A DNA stretch of 64,000 nucleotides from Stappia indica (lineage in GTDB: Bacteria; Pseudomonadota; Alphaproteobacteria; Rhizobiales; Stappiaceae): NCBI RefSeq assembly GCF_001696535.1, contig NZ_MBQE01000001.1:1426001-1490000 (forward strand), read 5' to 3'. Shown in pieces: positions 1 to 8,749 of this stretch. Within the stretch, counting starts at the first letter, position 1, and every line of letters starts with the position of its first letter. The translations under genes were made by a program, and so were the position numbers. The notes beneath the pieces are model-generated. The model was given only the letters and a program-made list of their open reading frames with translations, was not told where the DNA came from and made no database searches.

Positions 1-189
1 CTCCGGCGCCGTGTGGATGACATTGCCGAACACCGCCTGTCCGATCTCGTCCGCCGGGACACCAGACCGGGCGATGGCCTCGCGTGCGACAGCCGCGCCG
101 AGGTCACACGGAGACAGGCCGGAGAGAGCGCCCGCGAAATCTCCGATGGCGGTGCGCACGGCGGAGGTGATGACGACGTTTCTGGTCAT
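1..189 (-). CDS. Thiolase (acetyl-CoA acetyltransferase family), N-terminal part
   Basis: The reverse strand reads from an ATG at 189 to the window edge and gives 63 residues beginning MTRNVVITSAVRTAIGDFAG, the standard start of thiolases (VRTAIG..GG motif). Continuing, DLGAAVAREAIARSGV...VFGNVIHTAPE matches the family up to just before the catalytic cysteine, which lies outside the window. Thiolases cleave 3-ketoacyl-CoA with CoA, or condense acetyl-CoA. The gene is first-transcribed relative to whatever lies to the left and sits behind the SDR and Liv genes on the same strand, which fits a final CoA-thiolysis step of the pathway. Family call is firm; substrate unknown. Confidence 0.85.
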   Translation of the reverse strand, partial: MTRNVVITSAVRTAIGDFAGALSGLSPCDLGAAVAREAIARSGVPADEIGQAVFGNVIHTAPE

Positions 190-279
190 GATGCTGTCTT
201 TCGAAAGGGAAGGAGCGCGGCGGACCGGGAGGGGATCCGCCGCGCGGGAGGGACCAGACACGAAAGCCCGGTCGGCAAC

Positions 280-987
280 TCAGGCGATGGCAAAGCCGCC
301 ATCGATCCTCAAGGTCACGCCGTTGATGTAGCTGGCGGCCGGCGACACCAGGAAGCCGACGGCCTCGGCCACTTCCGACGGCTCGCCCCAGCGCGCCATG
401 GGAATGCGCGCGAGGATCGGACCGGCGCGTTCCGGCGTGTTCATCGCGTTGATCGACATGCGCGTCTTCACCCAGCCGGGCGCCACGGCATTGGTACGCA
501 CCCCGTCGGCAGACCAGGCGGCGGCGAGCGCACGGGTGAAGGAATCCACCGCCCCCTTGCTCGCCGAATAGGCGGGGTTGCGCGAGGACCCGAAGGTCGA
601 CCACATGGACGCGAAGTTGACGATGGCCCCGCGCCGCGCCTTCAGCGCGCCTTCGAGCGCGAAGCAGATCTCCTGCGTGCCGCGCAGGTTGACCTCCATC
701 ACCCGGCCGAAGCCCTCGTTGGTGAACTCCTGCCCCTCATGGACGATGATGCCGGCCGCCGTGACCAGCGCGTCGACACCGTCGAACTCGCCGGCAAGCG
801 CCGCGATGGCCGCGCTGTCGGTCACGTCGAACCTGCGCTCCTCGTGCAAGGGGTGGTCGATCTTTTCCTCGACATCGAGGCCGAGCGACACCACCCGGTA
901 ACCGTCGTTCAGCAGCTTGCGCACGCAAGCCTGCCCCAGCCCCGTGCCGCCACCGGTCACGAGCGCAATCTTTCCTGGCTGTTCCAT
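280..987 (-). CDS. SDR family oxidoreductase
   Basis: 235-aa classical short-chain dehydrogenase. It has the Rossmann motif TGGGTGLG near residue 11, an NAAG-equivalent (TAAG) around 78, the catalytic Ser in NFASM (~125) and the YSASK Tyr-Lys pair (~139-143), and ends with the usual INGVTLRIDGGFAIA tail. It should interconvert a hydroxyl and a ketone using NAD(P). The gene follows livF by 5 nt, so it is probably the last or near-last gene of the livKHMGF transcript, ahead of the thiolase. A 3-hydroxyacyl-CoA or alcohol dehydrogenase role beside thiolase is plausible but inferred. Confidence 0.88.
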   Translation of the reverse strand: MEQPGKIALVTGGGTGLGQACVRKLLNDGYRVVSLGLDVEEKIDHPLHEERRFDVTDSAAIAALAGEFDGVDALVTAAGIIVHEGQEFTNEGFGRVMEVNLRGTQEICFALEGALKARRGAIVNFASMWSTFGSSRNPAYSASKGAVDSFTRALAAAWSADGVRTNAVAPGWVKTRMSINAMNTPERAGPILARIPMARWGEPSEVAEAVGFLVSPAASYINGVTLRIDGGFAIA

Positions 988-992
988 CGCCG

Positions 993-1709
993 TCAGAGTC
1001 CCAGATAGGTTGAACGTAGATGCGGGTCGGCAAGCAGCTCCTGCCCGCCGCCCTGCTTGGCGATCTCGCCGTTTTCGAGCACGTAGGCGTGGTCGGCCAT
1101 CTTCAGCACCTGGAAGATGTTCTGCTCGATGATCAGGATCGAAAGGTCCCGGTGGCGGATCTGTTCGATGGATTCCATCAGCCGCGACACCATGATCGGC
1201 GCGAGGCCGAGCGAAGGCTCGTCCAGCGCCAGCACCTTTGGCAGCGCCATCAGCGCCCGGCCGACCGCGATCATCTGCTGCTGCCCGCCCGACATCGTGC
1301 CGGCGCGCTGCCTTGCCCGCTCGCGCAGGATCGGGAACAGCTCGAAGACCTCCTCCATGGTCTCCTCGCGCCGGGCACGGGCCCGCTTCGAATGCGCCCC
1401 GACCATCAGGTTCTCGGCGATGGTCATCTCCGGAAACAACTGCTTGCCCTCGGGCGACTGCACGAAGCCGGCTTCCACCACCTTGTGCGGCGCCAGCCCG
1501 CCGATCGGCTCGCCGTTGATGCGGACCTCGCCGCCGCGCAGCGGCAGAAGGCCGGAAATGGTCTTCAGCAGCGTCGTCTTGCCAGCGCCGTTGGCGCCGA
1601 TCAGCGCCACGACGGACTTCGGCGGCAGGGCGATATCGATCCCGCGCAGGACCTCGACATCGCCATAGCCGGCCCTGATACCAACGCCCTCAAGCACCGG
1701 GGATGTCAT
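993..1709 (-). CDS. livF: Liv-type ABC transporter ATP-binding protein LivF
   Basis: 238-aa ATPase with Walker A GANGAGKTT (~36-44), signature TMSGGQQQM and Walker B VLALDEPSLGLAP, the last being typical of LivF rather than LivG. It powers import with LivG through the LivH/LivM channel in the inner membrane. The start overlaps the end of livG by 20 nt, indicating translational coupling. The Liv family carries branched-chain amino acids but also amides, urea and aromatic or aliphatic acids. Here the catabolic neighbours suggest a carboxylate or aromatic substrate, which the sequence does not settle. Confidence 0.93.
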   Translation of the reverse strand: MTSPVLEGVGIRAGYGDVEVLRGIDIALPPKSVVALIGANGAGKTTLLKTISGLLPLRGGEVRINGEPIGGLAPHKVVEAGFVQSPEGKQLFPEMTIAENLMVGAHSKRARARREETMEEVFELFPILRERARQRAGTMSGGQQQMIAVGRALMALPKVLALDEPSLGLAPIMVSRLMESIEQIRHRDLSILIIEQNIFQVLKMADHAYVLENGEIAKQGGGQELLADPHLRSTYLGL

Positions 1710-2427
1710 GATTCTCTCCGAAATAGGCTTTCAGGACTTCCGGTCTGGACACGACCGCGGCCGGCTCCCCTTCCGCGATCAGCTCGCCGTGGTCGAACAC
1801 GATCACCCGGTCGCTGAGCGACATGATCACCTTCATCACGTGCTCGACGATCAGGATCGAGACGCCGCGGTCGCGGACCTTGCGGACCAGCTTGACCATC
1901 TCTTCCGCTTCCGAGGGCGTCGCCCCGGCCACCACCTCGTCCATCAGCAGAAGCTCGGGTTCGGTGCACAGCGCCCTGGCCAGCTCCAGGCGGCGCCGGT
2001 CGAAGGCGGTGAGGTTCTGCGCCTCCGTCTCCACCAGCGGCCCGAGCCCCAGGAAGTCGGCGACTTCGAGCGCCCTGTCCCGGTTGCGTGAACGGTCGGT
2101 GTGCCGGGCGAAGCCGCCGACCATCAGGTTGTCGATCACCGTCATGTCGCCGAAGGGCTTGGAAAGCTGGAACGTGCGCGCCACGCCCGCCTTGCAGACA
2201 TCCCAGGGCTTGCGTCCTGTCATGTCGCGCCCGGCGAAGTGGACGCTGCCGGCGCTCGGCTTCAGGAAGCCGGCGATCATGTTGAAGGCCGTCGTCTTGC
2301 CGGCGCCATTCGGCCCGATCAGGCCGAGGATCTCGCCCCGGTGCATGGAGAAGCTGACGTCCTTGACCGCCTGCAGGCCGCCGAACCACTTGCTCAGCCC
2401 CTCGACGCGAAGGATTTCCTCGCTCAT
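1690..2427 (-). CDS. livG: Liv-type ABC transporter ATP-binding protein LivG
   Basis: 245-aa ATPase with Walker [10 protein letters not shown] (~37-45) and Walker [16 protein letters not shown]. The signature region reads [16 protein letters not shown] and lacks the LSGGQ glycines, as in several LivG branches. The C-terminal [20 protein letters not shown] is typical of LivG. The gene overlaps livM by 4 nt (ATGA at 2424-2427) and livF by 20 nt, so it is a middle gene of one transcript. It is the second nucleotide-binding subunit of the importer. Confidence 0.93.
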   Translation of the reverse strand: MSEEILRVEGLSKWFGGLQAVKDVSFSMHRGEILGLIGPNGAGKTTAFNMIAGFLKPSAGSVHFAGRDMTGRKPWDVCKAGVARTFQLSKPFGDMTVIDNLMVGGFARHTDRSRNRDRALEVADFLGLGPLVETEAQNLTAFDRRRLELARALCTEPELLLMDEVVAGATPSEAEEMVKLVRKVRDRGVSILIVEHVMKVIMSLSDRVIVFDHGELIAEGEPAAVVSRPEVLKAYFGENHDIPGA

Positions 2428-3452
2428 TTCGCACCTCCCCCGGCAATCTTGCGGAAGATCTTGCGCAACGGATCGATGGCGCCCTTGGGGAAGTAGAGCA
2501 CGCAGGCCATCAGCGCGAAGCCGTAGACGACCAGGTGCAGGCCGAGCAGTCCGCCGCCGAAGGCGCCGCGCGCCAGTTCCGCGATGGGCGTGAGGATCGC
2601 CGCCCCAAGCAGCGGGCCGAGCACCGTGCCCTGTCCGCCGATGATCGCCATCACCGCCATGTCGATGGACAGTTCCAGGCCCATGCTCCGCTCCGGATTG
2701 ATGTAGCGGAAGAACTGGGCGTAGAAGCTGCCGCCGATCGCCGTCATGAAGGCGCTGAGCGCAAAGGCGATGGAGGTGTAGCGGGTCGGGTTGACGCCGA
2801 GCGCCTCGGCCGCATCGCGGTCGCCGCGGATCGCCTTCAGGCAGAACCCCAGCTTGGAGCGCTCCATCCAGGCCGTGGCGGCCAGCGCCAGCGCCAGGAA
2901 CGTGAGGATGATATAGTAGTAGGGCACCTTGCCGGAGAACTGGAACGCCCAGAAATCATCGCCCCGGTTCGGCACGATCAGCCCTTCCGCGCCCTTCAGC
3001 GGGATGCCAGCGAAGTCGTTGGTGTTCTCCACCCAGATGCGGACGATCTCGGCAAAGGCGATCATCGTCAGCGTGAAGTAGGGCCCTTTCAGGCGGAAGG
3101 TCGGCAGGCCGATAAGCACGGCGAGCACCATCGCCAGAAGACCGCCGAACAGCATGCCGAGCCAGGGGCTGAGGCCGAGCTGGGTGAACATCAGCACGCT
3201 GACATAGCCGCCGACGCCGTTGAACATGGCGTGGCCGAGCGACAGCTGGCCGACATATCCGCAAACCAGGTTCCAGGACGTCGCCATGTAGGCGAAGAAC
3301 AGGATCATGATGATCGAGTGCAGCGTGAAGCTGTCGGTGACCACGAGCGGCACGAAGGCGAGCCCGGCCACGATCACGAGGAGCACATGGGTCTGCGTCA
3401 GGCGCAGGCCGCGTGCCTGTGGTGTCTTGTCGAGTGCAGCGAACCGGTTCAT
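2424..3452 (-). CDS. livM: Liv-type ABC transporter permease LivM
   Basis: 342-aa permease. The ATG at 3452 overlaps the livH stop (ATGA), so this start is preferred over the longer upstream frame. About eight to nine hydrophobic segments are visible, with the family motif [13 protein letters not shown] (~70), [23 protein letters not shown], and the EAA-like loop [20 protein letters not shown]-type region. It forms the inner-membrane channel with LivH. The C-terminus ends in the standard [11 protein letters not shown] stretch. The membrane family and partner order are clear; the substrate is not. Confidence 0.93.
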   Translation of the reverse strand: MNRFAALDKTPQARGLRLTQTHVLLVIVAGLAFVPLVVTDSFTLHSIIMILFFAYMATSWNLVCGYVGQLSLGHAMFNGVGGYVSVLMFTQLGLSPWLGMLFGGLLAMVLAVLIGLPTFRLKGPYFTLTMIAFAEIVRIWVENTNDFAGIPLKGAEGLIVPNRGDDFWAFQFSGKVPYYYIILTFLALALAATAWMERSKLGFCLKAIRGDRDAAEALGVNPTRYTSIAFALSAFMTAIGGSFYAQFFRYINPERSMGLELSIDMAVMAIIGGQGTVLGPLLGAAILTPIAELARGAFGGGLLGLHLVVYGFALMACVLYFPKGAIDPLRKIFRKIAGGGAK

Positions 3453-4333
3453 GCGCGCCCCATGATGCCCTGCGGGCGAAAGACCAGGATGAGGATGAAC
3501 AGCACCAGCGATCCGATGGATGCCGAGGTGGCCGTGACGAACTGCGAGGCGACGGCCTCGAACACGCCGATGACGATGCCGCCGACGATGGCGCCCGAGA
3601 TGCTGCCGAGCCCGCCGAGCACCACCACCACGAAGGACTTGATGCCGAAGGCGAGGCCGATGGACGGCGAGATCGGCAGGAACGGCGAGATCAGGGCCCC
3701 GAAGAGACCGAGGATCGAACAGCCGATGCCGAAGGTGACTGCATAGACCGCCGGCACGTTGATGCCCGACATCGACGCCGCATCGCGGTTCTGCGCGGTT
3801 GCGCGGATCGCCCGGCCCATGTCGGAATGGCGCAGCCAGTAGGAGATGCCGAGCGCCACGACGAAGGCCGCGAGCGCACCGATCAGCCGCTGGCCGGAGA
3901 TCGGGATGCCGCCGATGAAGATTGTGGGAATGTAATATGCGCCCTGCAGCGCCCTGACGTCCGGTCCGAAGGCCATCAGCGCCATGTTGTCCATGACGAG
4001 GAAGACGCCCGCCGTCAGCAGCAGGGCGCTGAGCGGCTCCACCACCATCGCGCTCTCGCGCCGGATCAGCGGCGCGATGACCACCGACTGGACCATGTAG
4101 CCGAGGGCGAACATCACCGGCACGGTGATCAGCGCCGACAGGTAGGGGTCCATCCCGAACAGGCTCCAGCACCAGAACGAGATGTAGAGCGAGAGCATCA
4201 GGAACGAACCGTGCGCGAAGTTGACCACCCGCAGGACGCCGAAGATCAGGCTCAGTCCAAGGGCAACTCCGCCGTAGATCGCCCCCTGCAGGAGGCCGTT
4301 CACCACGGCGTAGGATAGAATGAAGGCGTCCAT
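3449..4333 (-). CDS. livH: Liv-type ABC transporter permease LivH
   Basis: 294-aa permease beginning MDAFILSYAVVNGLLQGAIYGGVALGLSLIFG, the usual LivH start. It contains VNFAHGSFLML, the cytoplasmic loop AIRATAQNRDAASMSGIN and the terminal [13 protein letters not shown]. It pairs with LivM in the membrane. The stop overlaps the livM start by 4 nt. The gene lies 94 nt downstream of the binding-protein gene, a gap that often holds a processing or attenuation hairpin in Liv operons. I did not find a convincing one there. Confidence 0.93.
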   Translation of the reverse strand: MDAFILSYAVVNGLLQGAIYGGVALGLSLIFGVLRVVNFAHGSFLMLSLYISFWCWSLFGMDPYLSALITVPVMFALGYMVQSVVIAPLIRRESAMVVEPLSALLLTAGVFLVMDNMALMAFGPDVRALQGAYYIPTIFIGGIPISGQRLIGALAAFVVALGISYWLRHSDMGRAIRATAQNRDAASMSGINVPAVYAVTFGIGCSILGLFGALISPFLPISPSIGLAFGIKSFVVVVLGGLGSISGAIVGGIVIGVFEAVASQFVTATSASIGSLVLFILILVFRPQGIMGRA

Positions 4334-4427
4334 TTCGTTCGTCTTCCCGAGAATTCAGGCGCAGAGCGCAGGATGCAGGGCCGAAGGGCGCGCCGGCCGC
4401 GGGGGCCGACGCGCGTCAGGCTGGATG

Positions 4428-5690
4428 TCAGCGCTCGGACCAGGCCGGGACCGGCCACACCGGGGCCGTGTCGCTGGCGCGATTGGCCTTCGGCCAGATC
4501 GTCTTGCGCTCGCCGTCGAGGTTCTGCGAGATCACGCCATGGGCGAAGGTGTTCTGCCCCTGCTCGTCGAACTTGATCCGCTGGTAGCCGGTGATCAGCG
4601 CCGGGCCTTCCTGCAGGTCGGTGGCGACAAGCGCCTCGCGCAGCTTCTCGCGGTCGGCAGAGCCGGCCCGCTCCAGCGCATCCGCGATCACGTACATCGC
4701 CGAGAAGCCCTGTGCGGAATAGGCCGAGAGGCCATAGCCCAGTGCCTCGACCGAGGCGTCGTTCGCGGCCTGGATCACCGGATCGTCGGTCACCTTGAGC
4801 TTGTCGATCTGCCAGTCTTCCTGGACGAAGGCGTAGGAGACGGCTTCAGCCGGCAGCGCCTTGTAGAAGGAGGGATCCTCCATGCCGCCGCCGACCGAGT
4901 GGACGCCGAAAGGCAGGTCGAGGCGCTGCTCCATCATCTGGCGGGTGAACAGCAGGTGGTCGGGCGTGTAGAGCGCAACGATCACCGCATCGGGCCGCGC
5001 CGCGCGGATCTTCAGCAACTGGTTGCCGAAGTCGGTCTGGTTCGGCGGGGCTGCCTCGTCGAGGACGATCTCATAGCCGCGCTCGGCCGCGATCTTCTTG
5101 ACGTTGGCCGCATGCGAGCGGCCCCAGTCGGAGCCCTCGTAGAGCATGGCGATAGTCTTGGGGGCCTCGCCGGTCTCCTCCTTCAACAGGTCGATGGCGT
5201 CGATCTGCTCGCGGGCGTCGTAGGTCGCCTTGTTGTTGATGCGGAAGACATACTTGAAGTCGCGCTCGGTGATCTCGTCCTTGACCGAGCCGACCACCAC
5301 CCACGGGGTCTTCATCCGCTCGGCGACCTCGGTCGCCGGGAAGGTCACCGCGCTGTTGAACGCCCCGCACAGGACCGAGACATTCTCGCGCGAGATGACG
5401 CGCTCGGTTTCGGTCACGCCAACGTCCGGCTTGGACTGGGAATCGGCGAACAGCACCTCGAGCGGCGCGCCGTCGAGCGACTTGATGCCGCCGGCCTCGT
5501 TGATCAGGCGGGCAGCGATTTCGGCGCCCACCCGCGTCTGGTTGCCGACCGCCGCCGAGCCGCCGGACAGCGGCAGCACGCAGCCGACCTTCACCGCATC
5601 GGCAGCCTGCGCCACCGACCCCAGCGCGGCCATCGCCGCACCCGCCAAGAGAACGCGCTGCAGCGCCCTTCCCAGGTTTCCAGAAAGCAT
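4428..5690 (-). CDS. livK: Liv-type periplasmic substrate-binding protein
   Basis: 420-aa type I periplasmic binding protein. The ATG at 5690 is chosen because GGGAGGAGTGAAC sits directly upstream. A Sec signal peptide follows (basic start, hydrophobic LLAGAAMAALG, cleavage near VAQAA-DA). The mature protein opens with VGCVLPLSGGSAAVGNQ, the Peripla_BP_6 signature. It captures substrate for LivHMGF and is the first gene of the operon. A longer in-frame start at 5810 exists but would bury the signal peptide. Ligand unknown; the neighbouring CoA-pathway enzymes point to an organic acid or ketone rather than an amino acid. Confidence 0.92.
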   Translation of the reverse strand: MLSGNLGRALQRVLLAGAAMAALGSVAQAADAVKVGCVLPLSGGSAAVGNQTRVGAEIAARLINEAGGIKSLDGAPLEVLFADSQSKPDVGVTETERVISRENVSVLCGAFNSAVTFPATEVAERMKTPWVVVGSVKDEITERDFKYVFRINNKATYDAREQIDAIDLLKEETGEAPKTIAMLYEGSDWGRSHAANVKKIAAERGYEIVLDEAAPPNQTDFGNQLLKIRAARPDAVIVALYTPDHLLFTRQMMEQRLDLPFGVHSVGGGMEDPSFYKALPAEAVSYAFVQEDWQIDKLKVTDDPVIQAANDASVEALGYGLSAYSAQGFSAMYVIADALERAGSADREKLREALVATDLQEGPALITGYQRIKFDEQGQNTFAHGVISQNLDGERKTIWPKANRASDTAPVWPVPAWSER

Positions 5691-6053
5691 GTTCACTCCT
5701 CCCATTTGCCGCCCGGACAGTTTCCCGGGACGTGGAAATTTCTTCCAGAGGCCAGTATTTCGGCCTTTGAAAACGGGGCAACGCAGTGACTGGCTTCCAC
5801 CACGTACCAATTCGCGTTCCCGCCAGAACTCCCCTTCGAAATCATCATGAAATCAGCAACTTGACCTGACGTCCGGGAGCGTTCGCCCTGTCTTCGTCCT
5901 CCCGGACAGGCGTGCGGACGCACCTCTCCCCTCGCCTGCTCCGGCAGCGGAGCGGACGTGCAGACGACGGCTGTCGCACAGGAGGGATCGCTCGCGCGGA
6001 ACAGGTCCCGCGCGGATGGTCTCATTGGACGGCGAGCCGCGGCTTCGCGGCTC
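5691..6053. other. Intergenic promoter region of the livKHMGF operon
   Basis: 363 bp with no credible gene between the binding-protein gene and the alcohol dehydrogenase gene, both on the minus strand. It should contain the liv promoter. Visible elements are a small inverted repeat, TGGAA-N5-TTCCA, at 5733-5747 and a degenerate TGGCT-N9-TACCA at 5791-5809 that shares the geometry of the 19-bp operator found elsewhere in the locus. No clear -35/-10 pair was identified. Confidence 0.5.
5791..5809. promoter_or_regulatory. Weak copy of the TGGTC-N9-GACCA operator
   Basis: Reads TGGCT-N9-TACCA, about 100 bp upstream of the liv binding-protein start. Only the TGG and ACCA cores match the exact sites at 11799, 18335 and 24351, so this may be chance. 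It is listed because it lies in the right promoter with the right 19-bp length. Confidence 0.25.
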
Positions 6054-7160
6054 TCAGGACGCCGTCTTGGCGGCCAGCGCCTCGACCCGGCGGATCGCGC
6101 CGGCAAGCATCTGCGGGGTCACCGGGCGGTCCAGATTGGCCAGATGCGGGGCGACCATGGTCCACTCCGCCATCTGGTCGATCTCGGCGCCGGACGGATC
6201 CTTCATGCCGAGGTCCGGCAGCGAGGCCGGCAGGCCGATCTCGCGATAAAAGGCCATCAGGTCGAGGATCTCCTCGTCTCCCCGCTCCTCCGCCGCCCAC
6301 TGCACCAGCAGCGCCCAGGCGATCTGGTAGCCGTGGATCGCATCCATCGCGTCCCGCGTCCTGACCAGCCCGCGCGTCAGCGAATGGGCGAGCGATAGCC
6401 CGCCATTCTCGAACCCCAGGCCGCTCATCAGAACGGTCGCTTCCACCACCGCTTCGAGGTCCGCGCTGGCCTCGCCCCGACCGCAGGCCGCAACCGCCGC
6501 CGCGCCATGCCGGCGGATGGTCGTGTAGCAGCGGTCGGCGATGGCGATGGCGGTCAGCAGCGGGCGCGTGCCGAACGGTGTCACGCCGGTTCCCGCCAGG
6601 CAGCCGTCGGCCTCGAACTTCTTCGAGATGGCGTCACCGATGCCGGCCAGCAGGAAGCGGACCGGCGCCTTGGCGATCAGGTCGGTATCGACCAGCACCA
6701 GGTCGGGGTTTCGCGCCATCCGGTCGACGGCCACCATCACGTGGTGCTCGTCGTAGATGGCGATGGACGCGCTGGTCGGGGAATCGTTGGAGGCTATGGT
6801 CGGCACGGTGAAGACCGGCTTGCCGAGCAGCTGCGCAACGCCCTTGGCCGCGTCCAGCGACTTGCCGCCGCCCAGACCGATCACGAGGCTCACCTCCTCG
6901 TCCCGGACCTGATCGCCAAGCCCGGCGATGGCGGCGCGGGTGATCTCGCCGTCCAGCACCAGTAGGCGCGGCCGCAAGCCCGCGGCCGCCATGGCGGAGG
7001 TCACGCGCTCGCCGAGCATCGCCACCACATGCGCATCGCCGATCAGCACCGGCACCGCGCCATAGGGCGCTGCATGGTCTGCCAAGACGTCGATGGCGCC
7101 CGGCCCCTGCAGATAGCGCGAGGGTGCCCCGAAGATGCGCAAGGCGGAGAGTGCCGTCAT
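6054..7160 (-). CDS. Iron-containing (group III, GldA-like) alcohol dehydrogenase
   Basis: 368-aa dehydrogenase of the glycerol dehydrogenase / iron-dependent ADH fold. It has the NAD-binding loop GLGGGKSLDAAK (~95-106), IASNDSPTS (~121-129), and metal-ligand positions in GIGDAISKKFE (Asp), SLAHSL (His) and AIHGYQIAWAL (His). It oxidises an alcohol or polyol with NAD, or runs the reverse reaction. Its start overlaps the stop of the preceding cupin gene by 4 nt (7157-7160), so the two are co-translated in a transcript with the transketolase genes. GldA-like by motif order, but the gene context does not fit plain glycerol use. Confidence 0.85.
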   Translation of the reverse strand: MTALSALRIFGAPSRYLQGPGAIDVLADHAAPYGAVPVLIGDAHVVAMLGERVTSAMAAAGLRPRLLVLDGEITRAAIAGLGDQVRDEEVSLVIGLGGGKSLDAAKGVAQLLGKPVFTVPTIASNDSPTSASIAIYDEHHVMVAVDRMARNPDLVLVDTDLIAKAPVRFLLAGIGDAISKKFEADGCLAGTGVTPFGTRPLLTAIAIADRCYTTIRRHGAAAVAACGRGEASADLEAVVEATVLMSGLGFENGGLSLAHSLTRGLVRTRDAMDAIHGYQIAWALLVQWAAEERGDEEILDLMAFYREIGLPASLPDLGMKDPSGAEIDQMAEWTMVAPHLANLDRPVTPQMLAGAIRRVEALAAKTAS

Positions 7161-7699
7161 CGCACCAGCCTCATGGCATGGTCGGCGCCCAGACCGCAGC
7201 TCTCGTAGTGCCGGCGCGTCGCCTCCAGCTTGGTGAAGACGTCCTCGTAGCCCATCGCCCGCCCTTCCGGGTCGACATAGACATAGCCGCCGGTGACGTG
7301 GAACAGGGTGATCATCTCCTCCACGTCGTCGGGCACGATCAGCGTGTGGGTCTCGCCGGCCGGCTCGAACGCGTAGCTCGACGGCACCGCCTCCCAGTCA
7401 TGCTCCAGATAACGCCAGCGACCACGCAGCGTGATTGCATGGACCGGTCCGGCATGGCGGTGGCGGGACAGGATGCCCGAGCTGCGCACGCGCAGCAGAT
7501 TGACGAAATAGCCCTGGCTCACGCACAGGAGCAGCGGCTTGAAGGCGACGCCATTCGCCTGCGGCACCCACTCGCGCTCGTCCCCGTCGAGATCGAGAGC
7601 CCCCGGCACGAAGGCGTCGTCGATCATTCCGAACGGCGGCGGCCCCACATAGGCCTGCTTCGCCGGATCCATCCCTGCCGAAACGTTGCGGCTGTCCAT
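7157..7699 (-). CDS. Cupin protein, 2,4'-dihydroxyacetophenone dioxygenase-like
   Basis: 180-aa cupin. The ATG at 7699 is preceded by GGGAGGGAGAAGAC. The metal-site motif is visible as SRHRHAGPVHAITLRGRWRY followed by GETHTLIV, giving the two-His plus later His pattern of single-domain cupins. The VPQANGVAFKPLLLCVSQGYFVNLLRV stretch and the length resemble 2,4'-dihydroxyacetophenone dioxygenase and ChrR-type cupins, iron enzymes that cut C-C bonds next to a ketone. Whether this protein is catalytic is not shown by sequence. It lies between the transketolase genes and the alcohol dehydrogenase in one transcript. Confidence 0.75.
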   Translation of the reverse strand: MDSRNVSAGMDPAKQAYVGPPPFGMIDDAFVPGALDLDGDEREWVPQANGVAFKPLLLCVSQGYFVNLLRVRSSGILSRHRHAGPVHAITLRGRWRYLEHDWEAVPSSYAFEPAGETHTLIVPDDVEEMITLFHVTGGYVYVDPEGRAMGYEDVFTKLEATRRHYESCGLGADHAMRLVR

Positions 7700-7762
7700 G
7701 TCTTCTCCCTCCCGTTCTGGCTTCCCGCTTGCCGGCATCCTCAGGCCGGCTCGGGCAGCGCT

Positions 7763-8749
7763 CTATCCTTCGCGGATGACCTCCAGAAAGCGCGGCAGGT
7801 CGACCTGGTACTTGGCCTCCAGGTATTCCTGCGAACCGCATTCGAAGAAGCCGTCGGCGAGGCCGATGCGCGACAGCGGCTTGCAGATGCCGGCGTCGTA
7901 AAGCGCCTCGATAACGAGGGTGCCGAGACCGCCGGTCGTCTTGTGGTTCTCCGCGACGATCAGGCGCTTGTGGCGGCGGGCGAACTCCAGCACCCCGGCC
8001 GTATCGAAAGGCTTGATCGTGCCCACATGCAGCACGCCGACATCGCGGCCCTCCCCGGCCACGATCCTCGCCGCATCCAGCGCGCGGGCGCTCATGTAGC
8101 CGGTGGCGATGATGCCGGTGTCGCCGTCGCCTTCCTTCAGCACCTTCGCCTTGCCCACCTCGAAGCGGTAGTCGGCGGGCAGTTCCACCGGCACCTTGCC
8201 GCGCAGGTTGCGCACATAGACGGTGCCCGGAATGTCGGCGACGGCCCGCACCACCTGCTTCAGCTCGGTCGCATCGCACGGATCGATGATCGTCAGGTCC
8301 GCGATGCCGCGCATCATGTTGAGGTCTTCGGTCGCCTGGTGAGTGGCACCGTAGCCGTTCACGAGGCCGGGCATGCCGGCGAAGATCTTCACGTTGGCTT
8401 TCGAATGGGCGCAGGCGATGGCGACGAAATCGTAGGCCCGCCGCGTGATGAAGACCGAATACGTGGTGCAGTAGGCGATCTTGCCGACCTTCGAGAGCCC
8501 GGCGGCGATCATGATCAGGTTCTGCTCCGCCATGCCGACATTGAAGAAGCGGTCGGGATGGGCATCGCGGAACGGCAGGATATCGCTGTAGCGGCCCATG
8601 TCGGCGGTCAGGCCGACGATCTCCGGCCGGCTTGCCGCCATCTCGGCCAGCGTGTTGCCGAAGGGGGCGAGCTCGGTCACCTTGCCGGCGACCTCGACGA
8701 TCTCGCCCATGCCGCGAGTGCGGTCACCGAGGGTCTTGCTCTCAGGCAT
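7763..8749 (-). CDS. Transketolase family protein, C-terminal (pyrimidine-binding) subunit
   Basis: 328 aa corresponding to the second half of a transketolase. It has the glutamate that activates thiamine diphosphate in NVGMAEQNLIMIAAGL (~95) and TTYSVFITRRAYDFVAIAC, and ends with the transketolase C-domain (GTIKPFDTAGVLEFARRHKRLIVAENH). The N-terminal subunit is encoded immediately upstream with an 8-nt overlap, so the two make a split enzyme. Split transketolases transfer two-carbon ketol units and are common in catabolic operons. Pairing with a cupin dioxygenase and an alcohol dehydrogenase is unusual. Confidence 0.9.
   Translation of the reverse strand: MPESKTLGDRTRGMGEIVEVAGKVTELAPFGNTLAEMAASRPEIVGLTADMGRYSDILPFRDAHPDRFFNVGMAEQNLIMIAAGLSKVGKIAYCTTYSVFITRRAYDFVAIACAHSKANVKIFAGMPGLVNGYGATHQATEDLNMMRGIADLTIIDPCDATELKQVVRAVADIPGTVYVRNLRGKVPVELPADYRFEVGKAKVLKEGDGDTGIIATGYMSARALDAARIVAGEGRDVGVLHVGTIKPFDTAGVLEFARRHKRLIVAENHKTTGGLGTLVIEALYDAGICKPLSRIGLADGFFECGSQEYLEAKYQVDLPRFLEVIREG

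Noticed and set aside
1690-2427. LivG lacking the LSGGQ signature taken as a defective ATPase
   Set aside because: Both LivG proteins here show this degenerate signature, as in other Liv systems, while Walker A and B are intact.
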